NCBI GenBank assembly: GCA_027483465.1
Contig: JAIXUQ010000041.1
Location: 1-50,320 of the forward strand
DNA from: Sphingomonadales bacterium
GTDB lineage: Bacteria; Pseudomonadota; Alphaproteobacteria; Sphingomonadales; Sphingomonadaceae
Direction of reading: 5' to 3'
Length of the DNA stretch: 50,320 bases
The notes under the pieces were generated by a model that made no database searches, had not been told where the DNA came from, and worked only from the letters and a program-made list of their open reading frames with translations. Shown here piece after piece: positions 31,592-40,991 of the stretch (positions are counted from its first letter, which is position 1; each line of letters begins with the position of its first letter). A program made the translations under genes and the position numbers.

Positions 31592-33325
31592 ATGAAACGC
31601 CTGCTTCTCCTCGCCGCCTCCCTCCTCGCCAGCGCCGCCGTGGCGCAGCCGATCCCGAAGGATGCCGACAGTGGCCCGGTGCAGGCCGCTGCCAGCGCCG
31701 GGGCGGGGCCGTTCAAGGCCGTCGTCTCGGCCGCCAATCCGCTGGCCAGCGAAGCCGGGCTGAGCATCCTGAAACAGGGCGGCACCGCTGCCGATGCCGC
31801 CATCGCCACCATGCTGGCGCTGACTGTGGTTGAGCCGCAAAGCTCCGGCATCGGCGGCGGCGGTTTCATCGTCTATCAGCCGGCCAAGGGCAAATTGGGC
31901 ACCATCGATGGCCGCGAAAAGGCCCCCGGCGTCGCCAGCCCCGGCCAGTTCCTGGGGCCCGATGGCAAGCCGATGCCGTTCATGAAGGCCGCCACCGGCG
32001 GGCGCAGCGTGGGCGTGCCGGGCGCCGTCGCGCTTGCCGCCGAGGCGCACCGCAAATGGGGCAAGCTGCCCTGGGCCAAGCTGTTTGAACCGGCAATCAG
32101 GCTGGCCGAAGGCTTCCCGATCTCGCCCACGCTGGCCCGCTTCATCGCCTTTGGGCAAGACAGTCTGAAACAGGCCGGCCCGGAAGGCCGCGCGCTCTAT
32201 TTCGACAAGGACGGCGCGCCGCTGCCGGCGGGCATGACCTTCCGCAACGAAAAACTCGCCGCCACGCTGCGTGCCATCGCCGCCGGCGGCCCGGATGCCT
32301 TCTACAAGGGCGAGATTGCCGCCGGCATCGTCAAGACCGTCGCCACCGCCGACGCCAATCCCACCGCCATGACGCTGGCCGATCTGGCCGCCTACAAGGC
32401 CGAGACGCGCGCGCCTGTGTGCGGCACCTATCGCCAATACCGCATCTGCGGCATGGGCCCGCCCTCCTCCGGCGGGGTGGGCGTGCTGGCCATGCTGGGG
32501 CAGTTGGAACGTTTTGACATCAAGGGCCTGGGCAAGGACAATGTGGTGGCTTGGCACCTGTTTGGCGAAAGCCAGCGCCTGGCCTATGCCGACCGGGAAA
32601 AGTGGATCGGCGATCCCGGCTTTGTCAGCGTGCCCACGCAGGGCCTTGCCGATCCTGCCTATATCGCCGCCCGCTCCGCCCTGATCGCCGCCGACGCGCG
32701 CATGGCGAGGGCCGAGGCCGGGATGCCGGCCGGCGCCCCGGTGGCCCGCGTGAACGCCGCCGACAGTGAAGTGGCCGGCACCACCAATTTCGCCGTTGCC
32801 GATGCCGCCGGCAACATCACCACCTGGACGAGCACGGTGGAAAAGACCTTTGGCTCCGGCCTCGTCTCCAACGGCTTCGTGCTCAACAACGAACTGACCG
32901 ATTTCAATTTCGCGCCCGAGGATCAGGGCAAGCTCACCGCCAACGCCGTGGCACCCGGCAAGCGGCCCCGCTCGGCGATGTCGCCCACCATCGTTTATGA
33001 TGCCAAGGGGCAGCCGATCCTGGCCATCGGTGCGGCTGGCGGCCCCACCATCATCGCCCAGGTGGCCAAGGCCATCATCGGCGTGCTCGATTGGGGTCTG
33101 CCGGTGGAGGAGGCCATCGCTCTGCCGCAACTGATCGCCATCGGTGACCGGTTCGCGGTGGAGAAGGGCACCTTCCTGGAAGCCATGATCCCGGCCTTCA
33201 CTGCCATGGGCCACAAGCCGGTGGCCACGGCGCTGCCGCTGAAGCTGAACGGCGTGCAGCGCGTGGCCGGTGGCTGGCGCGGCGGCGCCGATGCGCGCGG
33301 CGAAGGCCGGCCTGCAGGTTACTAG
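31592..33325 (+). CDS. ggt: Gamma-glutamyltransferase
   Basis: 577 residues with a signal peptide (MKRLLLLAASLLASAAVAQP). Motifs: ASEAGLSILKQGGTAADAAI, EPQSSGIGGGGFIVYQ, DGREKAPG, and the self-cleavage site AGTTNFAVADAAGNITTWTS, with nucleophile Thr397 starting the small subunit. The glycine-rich PRSAMSPTIVYDA and GAAGGPTIIAQ are near the end. It is a periplasmic enzyme that removes or transfers gamma-glutamyl from glutathione and related compounds, maturing by autoproteolysis. ATG 31592 lies 41 bp after pyrD. Confidence 0.96.
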   Translation: MKRLLLLAASLLASAAVAQPIPKDADSGPVQAAASAGAGPFKAVVSAANPLASEAGLSILKQGGTAADAAIATMLALTVVEPQSSGIGGGGFIVYQPAKGKLGTIDGREKAPGVASPGQFLGPDGKPMPFMKAATGGRSVGVPGAVALAAEAHRKWGKLPWAKLFEPAIRLAEGFPISPTLARFIAFGQDSLKQAGPEGRALYFDKDGAPLPAGMTFRNEKLAATLRAIAAGGPDAFYKGEIAAGIVKTVATADANPTAMTLADLAAYKAETRAPVCGTYRQYRICGMGPPSSGGVGVLAMLGQLERFDIKGLGKDNVVAWHLFGESQRLAYADREKWIGDPGFVSVPTQGLADPAYIAARSALIAADARMARAEAGMPAGAPVARVNAADSEVAGTTNFAVADAAGNITTWTSTVEKTFGSGLVSNGFVLNNELTDFNFAPEDQGKLTANAVAPGKRPRSAMSPTIVYDAKGQPILAIGAAGGPTIIAQVAKAIIGVLDWGLPVEEAIALPQLIAIGDRFAVEKGTFLEAMIPAFTAMGHKPVATALPLKLNGVQRVAGGWRGGADARGEGRPAGY

Positions 33326-33335
33326 CCATTGACAA

Positions 33336-33354
33336 GGGGGCGATCAACGCCCCC
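33336..33354. terminator. GC hairpin between ggt and the acyl-CoA synthetase
   Basis: GGGGGCG (33336-33342) pairs perfectly with CGCCCCC (33348-33354) around ATCAA, starting 10 bp after the ggt stop. There is no T-run, so it may act as an mRNA 3' stabiliser or a partial terminator before the next gene at 33377. Confidence 0.4.
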
Positions 33355-33376
33355 GGATGACGTTGCTTGGGAGAGG

Positions 33377-35233
33377 ATGATGCTGCCGAAACTGCCGCCG
33401 CTGCGGCCGGCCCGTCTGGCCGCCCGCGTGGACAACAGCCCCAATCTGGTCAGCCTGTTCCTGGCGTGGGCCGATGAACAGCCCAATGCGCCGATGCTCA
33501 CCGCCAAGGTGGGCGGGCAATGGCGCACGATCAGTTGGGGGGAAGCACGCGACATTGTTGCCGCCCTGTCGGCCGCGCTGATCGGCATCGGCATCAACCG
33601 GGGCGACCGGGTGTGCCTGGTATCGGAAAACCGGCCGGAGTGGTGCCTCGCTGATCTGGCCATCATGGCCGCCGGCGGCATCACCGTGCCGGCCTACACC
33701 ACCAACACCGAAGCCGATCACACCCATATCCTCACCAACAGCGGCGCCCGCGCCGTGATCGTTTCGGGGCCGAAACTGGCCAAGGCGGTGCTGCCGGCGG
33801 CGCTGGCCACCCAGAATTGCCGCATCATCATCGGCATGGAGCCGCTGGCCGAGGTGCAGGGCCTGGTGCTGCACGACTGGAGCCGCCTGATCGGCAGCCG
33901 TGCGCCGATGATGGACGAGGACCGCGCCGCCGTGCGGGCGCGTGCCACCATGGCCCGCGAGGATCTGGCCTGCCTGATCTACACCAGCGGCACCGGCGGC
34001 TTGCCCCGCGGCGTGCGCCAGCATCATGGCGCCATCATGCGCAACATCGCCGGCGCCATCACCGTGATCGAGCAGGATTTTCCCGATCCCCCGCCCGAAG
34101 TGCGCGGCGAGTTGTTCCTGTCGTTCCTGCCGCTGTCCCACGCCTATGAGCACACCGCCGGCCAATATATGCCGATCGGCATGGGCGGGCAGATCTGGTA
34201 TGCCGAAGGCCTTGAGAAGCTGGCCGCCAACATCGAGGAGGCCGGCCCCACGCTGATGGTGGTGGTGCCGCGCCTGTTCGAGGTGCTGCGCATGCGCATC
34301 GCCAAGCAGATCGAGAAGCAGGGCGGACTGGCCATCACCCTGCTCAACCAGGCGCTCAGCATCGCCCGCAAGGAGGCCAAGGGCGAGACGCTGAACCTGG
34401 CCGAACGGCTGATCGATCAGGCGCTGGAACGCACCATCCGCAAATCCATCCGCGCCAAGTTCGGCGGGCGGCTGCGCGCCATGGTGGCCGGCGGCGCCCC
34501 GCTCAATCCGGAAGTCGGCATTTTCTTCACCGCCATCGGCATCCCCATCCTGCAGGGTTATGGCCAGACCGAGGCCGGCCCGGTGATCAGCTGCAACCGG
34601 CCGCGCGCCCGGCTGAAGATGCACACGGTGGGCCCGCCGCTGGACGGCGTGGAGGTGAAGATCGCGCCCGACGGCGAGATTTTGGTGCGCGGCGAACTGG
34701 TGATGGACGGCTATTGGATGAACGATGCCGAAAGCCACAAGGCGCTGAAGGATGGCTGGCTCTACACCGGGGACATCGGCCATCTCGACAAGGATGGCCA
34801 TCTGGTCATCACCGATCGCAAGAAGGATATCCTCGTCAACGACAAGGGGGACAATGTCGCGCCGCAGCGGGTGGAAGGCATGCTCACCCTGCAGGACGAG
34901 ATTGCCCAGGCCATGGTCTATGGCGATCGCCGGCCCTATCTGGTGGGCGTGGTGGTGCCCGAAGCCGAATGGGCGCTGGCCTTCGCGCGGGACAAGGGCC
35001 TGCCGGCCGATCTGGACAAGCTGGCGCGTGAACCCGAATTCGTCCGCGCCATGCAGGCGGCGGTTGACCGGGTGAACCAGCGGCTGAGCGTGATCGAGAA
35101 GGTGCGCCGGGTGATCATCGCCGATGCGCCGTTCAGCACCGACAACCAGCAATTGACCCCCAGCCTGAAGATCCGCCGCCATGTGCTGAAACACGTCTAT
35201 GGCGAGCGGCTGGACAAGCTCTACCGGGATTGA
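33377..35233 (+). CDS. Long-chain fatty acyl-CoA synthetase
   Basis: 618 residues; ATG 33377 or the adjoining ATG 33380 sits behind GGAGAGG, and 33380 has the better spacing. Motifs of the long-chain group: GDRVCLVSENRPEWCLADLA, LIYTSGTGGLPRGVRQHHGA (the ATP loop), LSHAYEHTAGQYMPIGMGG, GGAPLNPEVGIFF, GYGQTEAGPVISCNRP, YTGDIGHLDKDGHLVITDRK and NDKGDNVAPQRVEG. The ATP loop reads TSGTGGLPRG, with Arg in place of the usual Lys, a variant I associate with this alphaproteobacterial clade. It activates long-chain fatty acids to acyl-CoA. Next gene begins 11 bp after its stop. Confidence 0.93.
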   Translation: MMLPKLPPLRPARLAARVDNSPNLVSLFLAWADEQPNAPMLTAKVGGQWRTISWGEARDIVAALSAALIGIGINRGDRVCLVSENRPEWCLADLAIMAAGGITVPAYTTNTEADHTHILTNSGARAVIVSGPKLAKAVLPAALATQNCRIIIGMEPLAEVQGLVLHDWSRLIGSRAPMMDEDRAAVRARATMAREDLACLIYTSGTGGLPRGVRQHHGAIMRNIAGAITVIEQDFPDPPPEVRGELFLSFLPLSHAYEHTAGQYMPIGMGGQIWYAEGLEKLAANIEEAGPTLMVVVPRLFEVLRMRIAKQIEKQGGLAITLLNQALSIARKEAKGETLNLAERLIDQALERTIRKSIRAKFGGRLRAMVAGGAPLNPEVGIFFTAIGIPILQGYGQTEAGPVISCNRPRARLKMHTVGPPLDGVEVKIAPDGEILVRGELVMDGYWMNDAESHKALKDGWLYTGDIGHLDKDGHLVITDRKKDILVNDKGDNVAPQRVEGMLTLQDEIAQAMVYGDRRPYLVGVVVPEAEWALAFARDKGLPADLDKLAREPEFVRAMQAAVDRVNQRLSVIEKVRRVIIADAPFSTDNQQLTPSLKIRRHVLKHVYGERLDKLYRD

Positions 35234-35244
35234 TTGCGCGGCCG

Positions 35245-36141
35245 ATGCGATACTGGCGTTACCGGCACCGGCCCGCGATTGCCGGCCATGATGTGTGCCT
35301 GCTGATCGATGCCCATGTGACCGGCTGGGAAAGCCGGCTGCTGGTGGATGGCGCCGAGGTGGCGCGGCAATGGTCGGGCCTCGACAGCGCCGATCCGCTG
35401 GCCAACCATGGCCTTGCCACCACCCTGCCCGATGGCCGCGAACTGGCGGTGGAATGCGGCTACAACAGCCTCGCCACCACCGGGGCGGCCGCCTATGTGG
35501 ATGGCCGGCTGGTGTGGGAAAGCCACCCCGGCCGGCCGATTGCGCTGCCGGCCCGGGTGAAGGCCATGGCCAACCCGGAACGCCTGGCCCAGAACAAGGC
35601 GCACATGGCCCAATTGAAGCGCAACTGGCCGGCGATGGCCTGCGATATCGGCATCGGCCTCCTCTTCTATGCGGTGGCCAAGCTGGTTGATCTGCCCACC
35701 GCCGCCATTGTCTCGGCCGTGGCCGGCATCATGCTTGCCGTGGTGCAGCGGTTCGTGAAGGTCGATCTGCTCGGCGGGCTGGCGCGGTTCGGCATTGTCA
35801 TGGGCCTGGTGTCGGCCGGGCTGGCCATCGCCTTTCGGGATGATCGCGCGGTGATGATGCGCTCCACGCTGATGGGCACGATCACGGCGCTGGCCTTTCT
35901 GGGCGATGCCGCGCTGGGCGGGCGCTGGCTGGGCAAGGGGCTGGCCAATTACATGCCCGGCCCGCTCGATCCGCGCCGGCTGGCGCTGGGCATCGGCCTG
36001 TTGGGGCTGGCCAGCGCCGCTGCTGAACAGACGATCATCATCATGGGCGGCAAGGATGCCTGGCTGACCTGGACGACCTTCATCGAAATGCCGGTGAGCG
36101 TCGCGCTGATCATGCTGATCGCCCACCACGCGCGGGTCTGA
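35245..36141 (+). CDS. Membrane protein with YciB/IspZ-like C-terminal domain
   Basis: 298 residues from ATG 35245; an in-frame TTG at 35230 overlapping the previous stop is possible. Residues 1-105 are soluble and beta-rich (VCLLIDAHVTGWESRLLVDG, then AAYVDGRLVWESHPGRPIAL) and belong to no family I recognise. From about 125 there are five or six membrane segments. The stretch with AAIVSAVAGIMLAVVQRF, GLAIAFRDDRAVMMRSTLMG and GDAALGGRWLGKGLAN resembles intracellular septation protein YciB/IspZ. The soluble N-terminal part is absent from ordinary YciB. Function unknown; a cell-envelope or division role is suggested by the family only. Confidence 0.75.
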   Translation: MRYWRYRHRPAIAGHDVCLLIDAHVTGWESRLLVDGAEVARQWSGLDSADPLANHGLATTLPDGRELAVECGYNSLATTGAAAYVDGRLVWESHPGRPIALPARVKAMANPERLAQNKAHMAQLKRNWPAMACDIGIGLLFYAVAKLVDLPTAAIVSAVAGIMLAVVQRFVKVDLLGGLARFGIVMGLVSAGLAIAFRDDRAVMMRSTLMGTITALAFLGDAALGGRWLGKGLANYMPGPLDPRRLALGIGLLGLASAAAEQTIIIMGGKDAWLTWTTFIEMPVSVALIMLIAHHARV

Positions 36142-36152
36142 TCCGGCGCGGT

Positions 36153-38108
36153 TCAGCGCGGCTCCGGCGGCGGCGGCGGCTCCGGCGGCTGGGCGGCATC
36201 GGCGGCGGCATCGGGCACCACCGGCGCCGGCTCGCCATCCAGATTGATCGTCAGATTTTCCATGTCGGCGGCCAGGCCCTCCATGTCCACCTCAACCGGG
36301 GCGATTTCGGAGACGATCTGCATCTTGCCCTCCATCTCCAGCGCCCGGCTCATGAAGCCCTTCCACAGCCGCGCCGGCAGGCCGCCGCCCACGATGCTGG
36401 CGGCCATCGGCGAATTGTCATCATTGCCCACCCACACGCCCACCACCAGATCGCCGGCAAAGCCGATGAACAGCGCGTCGCGGTGATTCTGGGTGGTGCC
36501 GGTCTTGCCCCAGGCCGGGATCGGCAGCCGCGCGACATTGCCGGTGCCGTTGCGCACCACGCTTTGCAGCAACTGCATCATGTCGGCCCTCACCGGCCAG
36601 CTTTTGGCGGTGGCTTCGGGCGGGGTCACTTCCGGCAGCGGATCATCGCGCCATAGGCCGGTGGCCTTCACCGGATAACGGCCACTCGCCACGGCGGCAA
36701 AGGCGCGGGTCATGTCGATCAGCGGGATCGGCGTGGTGCCCAGCGCCATCGCCGGATAGATGCTCACCCCGCCTTCGATGCCCAGTTTCTTCACCTGCCG
36801 CGCCACCGCCGAAATGCCCACCTCCTGCGCCAGCTTCACCGCTGCGATGTTGGAACTGGCGGCAAAGGCGGTGGCCAGGCTGATGGTGCCGCGGAAGCGC
36901 AGATCATCATTCTTGGGGGCATAGCATTCGCCCGGCTTCTGGCCCGGCTCGCACAGCTCGATCGGTTCATCAACAATGGTGTCGGCCGGGGTCTTGCCGG
37001 CCTCCAGCGCCGCCAGATAGACAAACAGCTTGAACGATGACCCCGGCTGGCGCTGGGCCTGGGTGGCGCGGTTGAAGCTGCTGGCCTTGTAATCGGTGCC
37101 GCCCACCATGGCGACCACCCGGCCATCCAGCCGCATCGCCACCAGCGCCGCCTGATTCACGTTTAGGCCGCGCGCCCGCGCCAGGCCATCGGTGATCATC
37201 TGTTCGGCCAGCGCCTGCAACCGGGGATCGAGCGTGGTCCTGACGACGATCTCGCCATAATCGGCCTCGGTCGCCTCCCGCGCCTGCGGCAGCACCCAAT
37301 CGGCAAAATAGCTGCCGGTGGGCAGCTGTGCGCGGCCGGGGCGATAATCGGCCGGGCGGGCGGCGGCAGCCTCGGCCTTGCTGATCGCGCCGGTTTCCAC
37401 CATGGCAGCGATCACCTGGGCGGCCCGTTCGCGCGCCTCCTTCAGGTGGCGCGAGGGCGCCAGCCGCGACGGCGCCTGCACCAGCCCGGCCAGCATCGCG
37501 GCCTCGGCCAAGCTCAGCTGCTCGGGCGTCTTGGCGAAATAGGTGCGCGCCGCCGCGCGGATGCCATAGGCGCCATCACCGAAATAGACCGACGAGAGAT
37601 AATTCTGCAGGATCTCGTCCTTCGACAGCCGCGCCTCCAGATAAAGCGCGATGATCACCTCCTGCAGCTTGCGCTTGATCGAGCGTTCACTGGACAGGAA
37701 ACTCGTCTTGGCCAGTTGCTGCGTCAGGGTCGATCCGCCCTGGCGCACGCCGCCGGCCTGGGCATTGGTGACGAGCGCGCGCAGGATGCCGATGGGATCA
37801 ATGCCCATATGCTCGCGGAAGCGCCGGTCCTCGATGGCGATGAAGGCGGCCGGCACATGGCTGGGCAGCCTGGCGATGGTGACCGGCTCCTCCTTGTAAT
37901 CGCCACGCCGGGCGATGGGCTTGCCGTTCATGTCGGTGATGATCAGGCTGGGCTGCTTGGCCGGTTCCAGTGCCCGGTCGAGCGGGGCGGTCGCCACCAG
38001 CCAGGTGAGCAGCGCGGCAAAGCCGGCCATCACCACGCCCACCGCCCACCAGCGATAGGGGCGCACCACCGCCCAGGCCCCACCGATGCGCGCGGCCAGC
38101 CCGGCCAT
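36153..38108 (-). CDS. Class A penicillin-binding protein (PBP1-type)
   Basis: 651 residues. One membrane anchor at about 20-42 is followed by a GT51 glycosyltransferase domain: AIEDRRFREHMGIDPIGILR with catalytic Glu93, then VRQGGSTLTQQLAKTSFLS. The transpeptidase domain has SSFK near 350 (QPGSSFKLFVYLAAL), SSN in FAASSNIAAVKLA, and KTG in WGKTGTTQNHRDALFIGFAG. The C-terminal tail is Pro-rich (PPEPPPPPEPR). It polymerises and crosslinks peptidoglycan in the periplasm. The ATG overlaps the prfC stop by one base (TGATG), so the two are translationally coupled. Confidence 0.95.
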   Translation of the reverse strand: MAGLAARIGGAWAVVRPYRWWAVGVVMAGFAALLTWLVATAPLDRALEPAKQPSLIITDMNGKPIARRGDYKEEPVTIARLPSHVPAAFIAIEDRRFREHMGIDPIGILRALVTNAQAGGVRQGGSTLTQQLAKTSFLSSERSIKRKLQEVIIALYLEARLSKDEILQNYLSSVYFGDGAYGIRAAARTYFAKTPEQLSLAEAAMLAGLVQAPSRLAPSRHLKEARERAAQVIAAMVETGAISKAEAAAARPADYRPGRAQLPTGSYFADWVLPQAREATEADYGEIVVRTTLDPRLQALAEQMITDGLARARGLNVNQAALVAMRLDGRVVAMVGGTDYKASSFNRATQAQRQPGSSFKLFVYLAALEAGKTPADTIVDEPIELCEPGQKPGECYAPKNDDLRFRGTISLATAFAASSNIAAVKLAQEVGISAVARQVKKLGIEGGVSIYPAMALGTTPIPLIDMTRAFAAVASGRYPVKATGLWRDDPLPEVTPPEATAKSWPVRADMMQLLQSVVRNGTGNVARLPIPAWGKTGTTQNHRDALFIGFAGDLVVGVWVGNDDNSPMAASIVGGGLPARLWKGFMSRALEMEGKMQIVSEIAPVEVDMEGLAADMENLTINLDGEPAPVVPDAAADAAQPPEPPPPPEPR

Positions 38109-39700
38109 CAGCTGCGTTCCCGGGTGGCGGAAAAGCGGATGTCGGGGAAACGGCCGGTGATGAAGTTCAGTTCCCAGCTGTCCCGCGCCATCAGCACCGG
38201 GGCGCCATCGCGGTCTTCGGCCATGGCGCTGCGGTGCTCGTCCATGAAGCTCTTCATGGCCGCAGCCGGGCCGGAAATCCAGCGCGCCGTTTCATAGGGG
38301 CTGGGCTCGAAACTGGCGGCCACGCGATATTCCGCCTCCAGCCGGCTGATCAGCACTTCCAGCTGCAGCTGGCCCACCACGCCCACGATCCACTGGCTGC
38401 CGATCGCCGGCTTGAACAATTGCGTCACGCCCTCCTCGGCCATGTCGGTCAGCGCGGTTTTCAGCTGCTTGGACTTGGTCGGATCGTCCAGCCGCACCCG
38501 GCGCAATATTTCCGGCGCGAAATTGGGGATGCCGGTGAAGGTGAGATCATCCTTTTCCACCAGCGTGTCGCCCACGCGCAGCACGCCATGGTTGGGGATG
38601 CCGATGATGTCGCCGGGAAAGGCCTCGTCGGCGATCTCGCGGTCCTGCGCGAAGAAGAAGATCGGCGAGTTGATGGCGATCTGCTTGCCGGTGGACATCT
38701 GCTTGAGCTTCATGCCGCGCCGGAAGCGCCCGCTGGCCAGCCGCAGGAAGGCGATGCGGTCCCGGTGCTGGGGGTTCATGTTGGCCTGCACCTTGAACAC
38801 AAAGCCCGAAACCTGCGGCGCGGTGGGATCGACCGGCGCCGGCAGCGCCGGCTGCGGCCGCGGGGAGGGCGCCAGCGCGGCCAGCGCATCGATCAGATCA
38901 ACCACGCCGAAATCCTTCAGTGCCGACCCGAAGATCACCGGCGTCAGCGCCCCGGCGCGATATTGCGCCACGTCCAGCGCGGCATAGCCGCCCTCGGCCA
39001 GTTCCGCCTGTTCGCGCAGCCGCGCCGCCATCGGCCCGGCCAGCGCATCGATGCGCGGATCATCCAGGCCATCCACCGCCACGATCGCGCCGGCCAGCCG
39101 GCTGTCGCTGCCGTCGGGCTGCTGGAAACGGCGGCGCTTCAGATCATAAAGGCCGGTGAATTCGCCGCCCAGGCCGGCCGGCCAGTTCAGCGGCGCCACA
39201 TCCAGCGCCAGCGTGTCGGCCACCTCGTCCAGCAGTTCGAACGGGTCCTTGCCCTCGCGGTCCACCTTGTTGATGAAGGTGATGATCGGCACGTCGCGCA
39301 GGCGGCACACCTCGAACAACTTGCGTGTCTGGGCCTCGATGCCCTTGGCGGCGTCGATCACCATCACCGCGCTGTCGACGGCGGTCAGCGTGCGGTAGGT
39401 GTCTTCGGAAAAATCCTCGTGGCCCGGCGTGTCGAGCAGATTGAAGGTGATGCCGTCACGCTCGAAGGTCATCACGCTCGATGTCACCGAAATGCCGCGC
39501 GCCTGCTCGATCTTCATCCAGTCAGACCGGGCGCGGCGGTTGGCCCCGCGCGCGCGCACCTCGCCGGCCGCATGGATGGCGCCGCCAAACAGCAGCAACT
39601 TCTCGGTCAGGGTCGTCTTGCCGGCGTCAGGGTGGGAAATGATCGCGAAGGTGCGGCGATTTTCCACCGGATTGGCCGAACGGTCAGGGTTGGGGGTCAT
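38108..39700 (-). CDS. prfC: Peptide chain release factor 3
   Basis: 530 residues from ATG 39700, the same length as in E. coli (529). GTPase motifs: G1 SHPDAGKTTL at 22-31, the RF3-specific RGISVTSSVMTF switch I, DTPGHEDFSEDTYRTL, and G4 FINKVDREGKDPFELLD. Domain II and III sequences follow (GRFRRGMKLKQMSTGKQIAI, then EEGVTQLFKPAIGSQWIVG). RF3 recycles RF1 and RF2 after termination. Upstream in-frame codons to 39844 lack a ribosome site. It is followed with a 1-bp overlap by the PBP gene. Confidence 0.97.
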   Translation of the reverse strand: MTPNPDRSANPVENRRTFAIISHPDAGKTTLTEKLLLFGGAIHAAGEVRARGANRRARSDWMKIEQARGISVTSSVMTFERDGITFNLLDTPGHEDFSEDTYRTLTAVDSAVMVIDAAKGIEAQTRKLFEVCRLRDVPIITFINKVDREGKDPFELLDEVADTLALDVAPLNWPAGLGGEFTGLYDLKRRRFQQPDGSDSRLAGAIVAVDGLDDPRIDALAGPMAARLREQAELAEGGYAALDVAQYRAGALTPVIFGSALKDFGVVDLIDALAALAPSPRPQPALPAPVDPTAPQVSGFVFKVQANMNPQHRDRIAFLRLASGRFRRGMKLKQMSTGKQIAINSPIFFFAQDREIADEAFPGDIIGIPNHGVLRVGDTLVEKDDLTFTGIPNFAPEILRRVRLDDPTKSKQLKTALTDMAEEGVTQLFKPAIGSQWIVGVVGQLQLEVLISRLEAEYRVAASFEPSPYETARWISGPAAAMKSFMDEHRSAMAEDRDGAPVLMARDSWELNFITGRFPDIRFSATRERS

Positions 39701-39853
39701 GTCACTCAGCCGGCAGCAGGAAAGCCGGCGGCGCATGGCAGGTTCCGGGTGAAAGTTCAATGGTGCCGGCATTGGTCGCACGCCGATACCGGCCCGCCGC
39801 AGGCCCAGCCGCCATCGGGCTGCGGCAGGCTGCTGCACCGCCATTCACCCTCT

Positions 39854-39882
39854 TTGCAGGCGGCCGTTGTTGTGTTTATTCT
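39854..39882 (+). promoter_or_regulatory. Putative sigma-70 promoter of the carboxypeptidase gene
   Basis: TTGCAG (39854-39859) and TATTCT (39877-39882) with a 17-bp spacer lie about 30 bp ahead of the gene, in a locally AT-richer stretch. An AGGGG ribosome site follows at 39901-39905. The rest of the 213-bp gap to divergent prfC shows nothing else recognisable. Confidence 0.4.
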
Positions 39883-39913
39883 GTGTGACACGCTTGACTG
39901 AGGGGAAAAGCGT

Positions 39914-40978
39914 TTGTTGATGAAGGGCCTGGCGCGGTTTCTTGCCATGATGATGGTGCTGATGGCGCCATCTGCCTTTGCGGCCAGCCTTTATTCCGCG
40001 CCGCGCTATGCCGCCATCCTGATCGATCACGACAGTGGCGAGGTGCTTTATGCCCGCCGCGCTGATGAGATCCGCTATCCCGCCTCCATCACCAAGGTGA
40101 TGACGCTCTATGTCGCGTTCGAGGAACTGGCCGCCGGCCGCCTCTCCCTTGACGATGAACTGCGCATTTCCCGCCATGCCTGGGCCCAGGCGCCATCCAA
40201 GCTGGGCCTGCGCGTGGGTGCCAGCATCAGCGTGCGCGATGCCTTCGGCGTGATCGCCACCAAGAGCGCCAACGACATCGCCGTGGCGCTGGCCGAACAT
40301 ATCAGCGGCAGCGAGGCCGCCTTTGCCGAGCGGATGACCGCCACCGCCCAGCGCCTCGGCATGATGAACACCCGCTTCCTCAATGCATCGGGCCTACCGC
40401 ACCCGGATCATGTCACCACCGCGCGTGACATCGCGATCCTCAGCCGCGCCATGCTGCGCGATTTCCCGGCCCATTATCCGGTGTTCAGCCAGACCCATTA
40501 TCGCTATCGCGGCATCGCAGTGGCCAACCACAACAATCTGCTCAGCACCATGCCGGGGGTTGACGGGATCAAGACCGGCTTCACCAACGCCGCCGGCTTC
40601 ACCCTCGCCGCGTCGGCCGTGCGCGACAACCGCCGCCTGGTGGCCATCGTGCTGGGCGGCCCCAGCCGGCTGGGGCGGGACAATAATGTCCAGGATCTGC
40701 TCAGCATCGGCTTTGATGTGCTCGATGCCCGCCGCCGCGGCGAATATCTCACCGTCGCCGCCCGCTTTGCCGAGCCCGACGATCTGCCCGATGCCGTGAT
40801 GGAAACCCTGGCCGGCGAAGATGTGGCGCTGGATGGCACCGCCGAGCGCCCGCTGCGCGTGGCCATGGCGCTGGATGTCGCCACCGCCATCGATGCGCTG
40901 GGCGAGCAGGGCCTGCATGCCCCCACGCTGGCCGGCGCCGGCGGTGGTGGCGGCCGGCGCGGCATCAGCGGCCGCTGA
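39914..40978 (+). CDS. D-alanyl-D-alanine carboxypeptidase (PBP5/6 type)
   Basis: 354 residues if TTG 39914 is used, 8 bp after AGGGG; TTG 39917 and ATG 39920 are alternatives two codons away. A signal peptide (RFLAMMMVLMAPSAFAA) precedes the serine peptidase S11 domain: SITK at 58-61, SAN at 118-120 and IKTG at 219-222. It trims the terminal D-Ala of peptidoglycan stem peptides. The C-terminal part is short, ends in a Gly-rich tail (GAGGGGGRRG), and shows no clear amphipathic membrane anchor like that of PBP5. Next gene starts 13 bp later. Confidence 0.93.
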   Translation: MLMKGLARFLAMMMVLMAPSAFAASLYSAPRYAAILIDHDSGEVLYARRADEIRYPASITKVMTLYVAFEELAAGRLSLDDELRISRHAWAQAPSKLGLRVGASISVRDAFGVIATKSANDIAVALAEHISGSEAAFAERMTATAQRLGMMNTRFLNASGLPHPDHVTTARDIAILSRAMLRDFPAHYPVFSQTHYRYRGIAVANHNNLLSTMPGVDGIKTGFTNAAGFTLAASAVRDNRRLVAIVLGGPSRLGRDNNVQDLLSIGFDVLDARRRGEYLTVAARFAEPDDLPDAVMETLAGEDVALDGTAERPLRVAMALDVATAIDALGEQGLHAPTLAGAGGGGGRRGISGR

Positions 40979-40991
40979 ACCCCCTGCCCCG

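Noticed and set aside
36166-36200. GGC-rich repeats near the right end of the PBP gene
   Set aside because: They encode the Pro-rich tail of the class A PBP and are not an independent repeat element.
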